Assembly: GCA_018067055.1 (NCBI GenBank)
Contig: JAGPVK010000384.1
Span: forward strand, 1-7,476
Source of the DNA: Sphingomonadales bacterium
GTDB lineage: Bacteria > Pseudomonadota > Alphaproteobacteria > Sphingomonadales > Sphingomonadaceae
Direction: 5' to 3'
DNA length: 7,476 nt
The notes under the pieces: generated by a model
Database searches by the model: none
What the model was told of the DNA's origin: nothing
The model's input: only the letters and a program-made list of their open reading frames with translations
Made by a program: the position numbers and the translations under genes
In this document: positions 6,423 through 7,476 of the stretch, piece after piece
How positions within the stretch are numbered: the stretch's first letter is position 1
How the letters are laid out: each line of letters begins with the position of its first letter

Positions 6423-7476
6423 ATGCTGCCCAATATTGCAATCATAGGTCGGCCTAACGTCGGCAAATCAACGCTGTTCAACCGTCTGGTTGGCAAGAAG
6501 CTGGCGCTCGTCGACGACACGCCTGGGGTCACCCGTGACCGCCGTGAGGGCGCTGCCAATCTGCTGGGGCTGGAATTCAACGTCGTCGACACGGCGGGTT
6601 ATGAAAATGAAGACGCCAAAAGTCTGCCCGGACGGATGCGCAAGCAGACCGAACTGGCGGTGGCGGGCGCCGAACTGGCGATATTCGTGATTGACGGCCG
6701 GGCCGGTCTCACCCCGCTCGATGAAGAAATTGCCCGCTGGCTGAGAAGCGCGAAGAAGCCGGTCGTGCTGCTGGTCAACAAGGCCGAGGGCCGGGCAGCG
6801 GAATCCGGCATATTGGAAAGCTATGCGCTTGGATTTGGCGATCCGATTCCGTTCAGCGCCGAGCATGGCGACGGCATCGCTGACCTGTTTCAAGCGATCC
6901 AGCCCTATGTCGAGAATTTCAAGGCCGCCGCAACCGAAGAGCCCACCGATGAATCGGCACCGCTGAAACTGGCGATTGTCGGGCGTCCCAATGCCGGCAA
7001 GTCGACGCTGATCAACAAGATGCTCGATGAAGACCGGATGATAACCGGTCCGGAAGCCGGCATCACGCGGGACAGTATCACCGTTGACTGGGTCTGGCAT
7101 GATGATGATCTGACCGAGGAAGAGAAGCTCGACGGCATCACTCCCGATCGTCAGGTCCGGCTGATCGATACCGCCGGGATGCGCAAACGCGCCAAGGTGA
7201 ATGACAAGCTGGAGAAGCTGGCCGTTGCCGATGCCCGGCATGCGGTCGATTTTGCCGAAGTGGTGGTGCTGCTGCTCGATGCGACCAAGGGCCTGGAAGC
7301 GCAGGATCTACGCATTGCCGACCATGCGATACAGGAAGGTCGCTGCCTTGTTATCGGGATCAACAAATGGGATGTTGCCGAAGGACCGAGCAAATTGTTC
7401 AACGGTATCAGAGCTGCACTGAATGACGGTCTGGCACAGGTGCGAGATGTACCGATGGTTGCCGTTTCGGCTTTTA
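6423..7476 (+). CDS. der: Ribosome biogenesis GTPase Der (EngA), 3' end cut by the window
   Basis: Der is an essential GTPase with two tandem G domains and a C-terminal KH-like domain; it acts in late assembly of the 50S subunit. The 351 visible residues contain G domain 1 (GRPNVGKST at 9-17, TPGVTRD at 33-39, DTAG at 56-59, NKAE at 119-122, SAEHGDG at 145-151), a short acidic linker at about 168-180, and most of G domain 2 (GRPNAGKST at 187-195, AGITRD at 212-217, DTAG at 249-252, NKWD at 314-317, and SA at 349-350). The KH-like domain lies beyond base 7476. G domain 1 has NKAE where NKxD is usual. Between switch I and DTAG of domain 2 there is an acidic insertion (about 226-243) relative to E. 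coli Der. The start ATG follows AGGGA at 6410-6414. Gene order after yfgM-bamB matches E. coli. Confidence 0.96.
   Translation, partial: MLPNIAIIGRPNVGKSTLFNRLVGKKLALVDDTPGVTRDRREGAANLLGLEFNVVDTAGYENEDAKSLPGRMRKQTELAVAGAELAIFVIDGRAGLTPLDEEIARWLRSAKKPVVLLVNKAEGRAAESGILESYALGFGDPIPFSAEHGDGIADLFQAIQPYVENFKAAATEEPTDESAPLKLAIVGRPNAGKSTLINKMLDEDRMITGPEAGITRDSITVDWVWHDDDLTEEEKLDGITPDRQVRLIDTAGMRKRAKVNDKLEKLAVADARHAVDFAEVVVLLLDATKGLEAQDLRIADHAIQEGRCLVIGINKWDVAEGPSKLFNGIRAALNDGLAQVRDVPMVAVSAF

Noticed and set aside
6468..7241. Minus-strand open frame (about 257 codons) opposite der
   Set aside because: The plus strand encodes both Der GTPase domains with intact motifs over this range; the antisense frame is a by-product of codon bias.

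Overview
This 7.5-kb window looks like ordinary chromosomal DNA from an alphaproteobacterium, most likely a member of the Sphingomonadales. That placement is an inference from protein style: the PanB N-terminal form and [11 protein letters not shown] motif, the Der G4 motif NKAE, moderately high GC, and lipoproteins typical of Gram-negatives. No similarity search was possible. Coding density is high, nearly all genes read on the plus strand, and no mobile element, CRISPR array, tRNA or rRNA was seen.

Region 1 (1-905) holds the tail of a GNAT-family acetyltransferase and, 3 nt later, a DUF4336 protein with a metallo-beta-lactamase-like fold. A weak stem-loop and a 106-nt spacer follow. Region 2 (906-3173) is a tight four-gene unit in which each stop codon overlaps or abuts the next start. 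Its genes encode an ArsC/Spx-like thioredoxin-fold reductase, a YdjM-type membrane metal-dependent hydrolase, a small DUF427 protein, and a GlpQ-like glycerophosphodiester phosphodiesterase lipoprotein. Region 3 (3249-4121) is panB, the first committed enzyme of pantothenate and coenzyme A synthesis, standing alone without panC.

Region 4 (4122-7476) begins with a 168-nt non-coding gap. It continues with a YfgM-like membrane-anchored TPR protein (TTG start), bamB (beta-propeller lipoprotein of the outer-membrane assembly machine) and der/engA (double GTPase of 50S ribosome assembly, cut by the window end). This order matches the yfgM-bamB(yfgL)-der(engA) order of Escherichia coli, so envelope-protein biogenesis and ribosome assembly genes are co-transcribed here as they are in distant proteobacteria.

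I found no convincing novel system. The most noteworthy points are an acidic insertion in the second GTPase domain of Der, the four-gene overlapping operon with two poorly understood families, and the conserved yfgM-bamB-der block.
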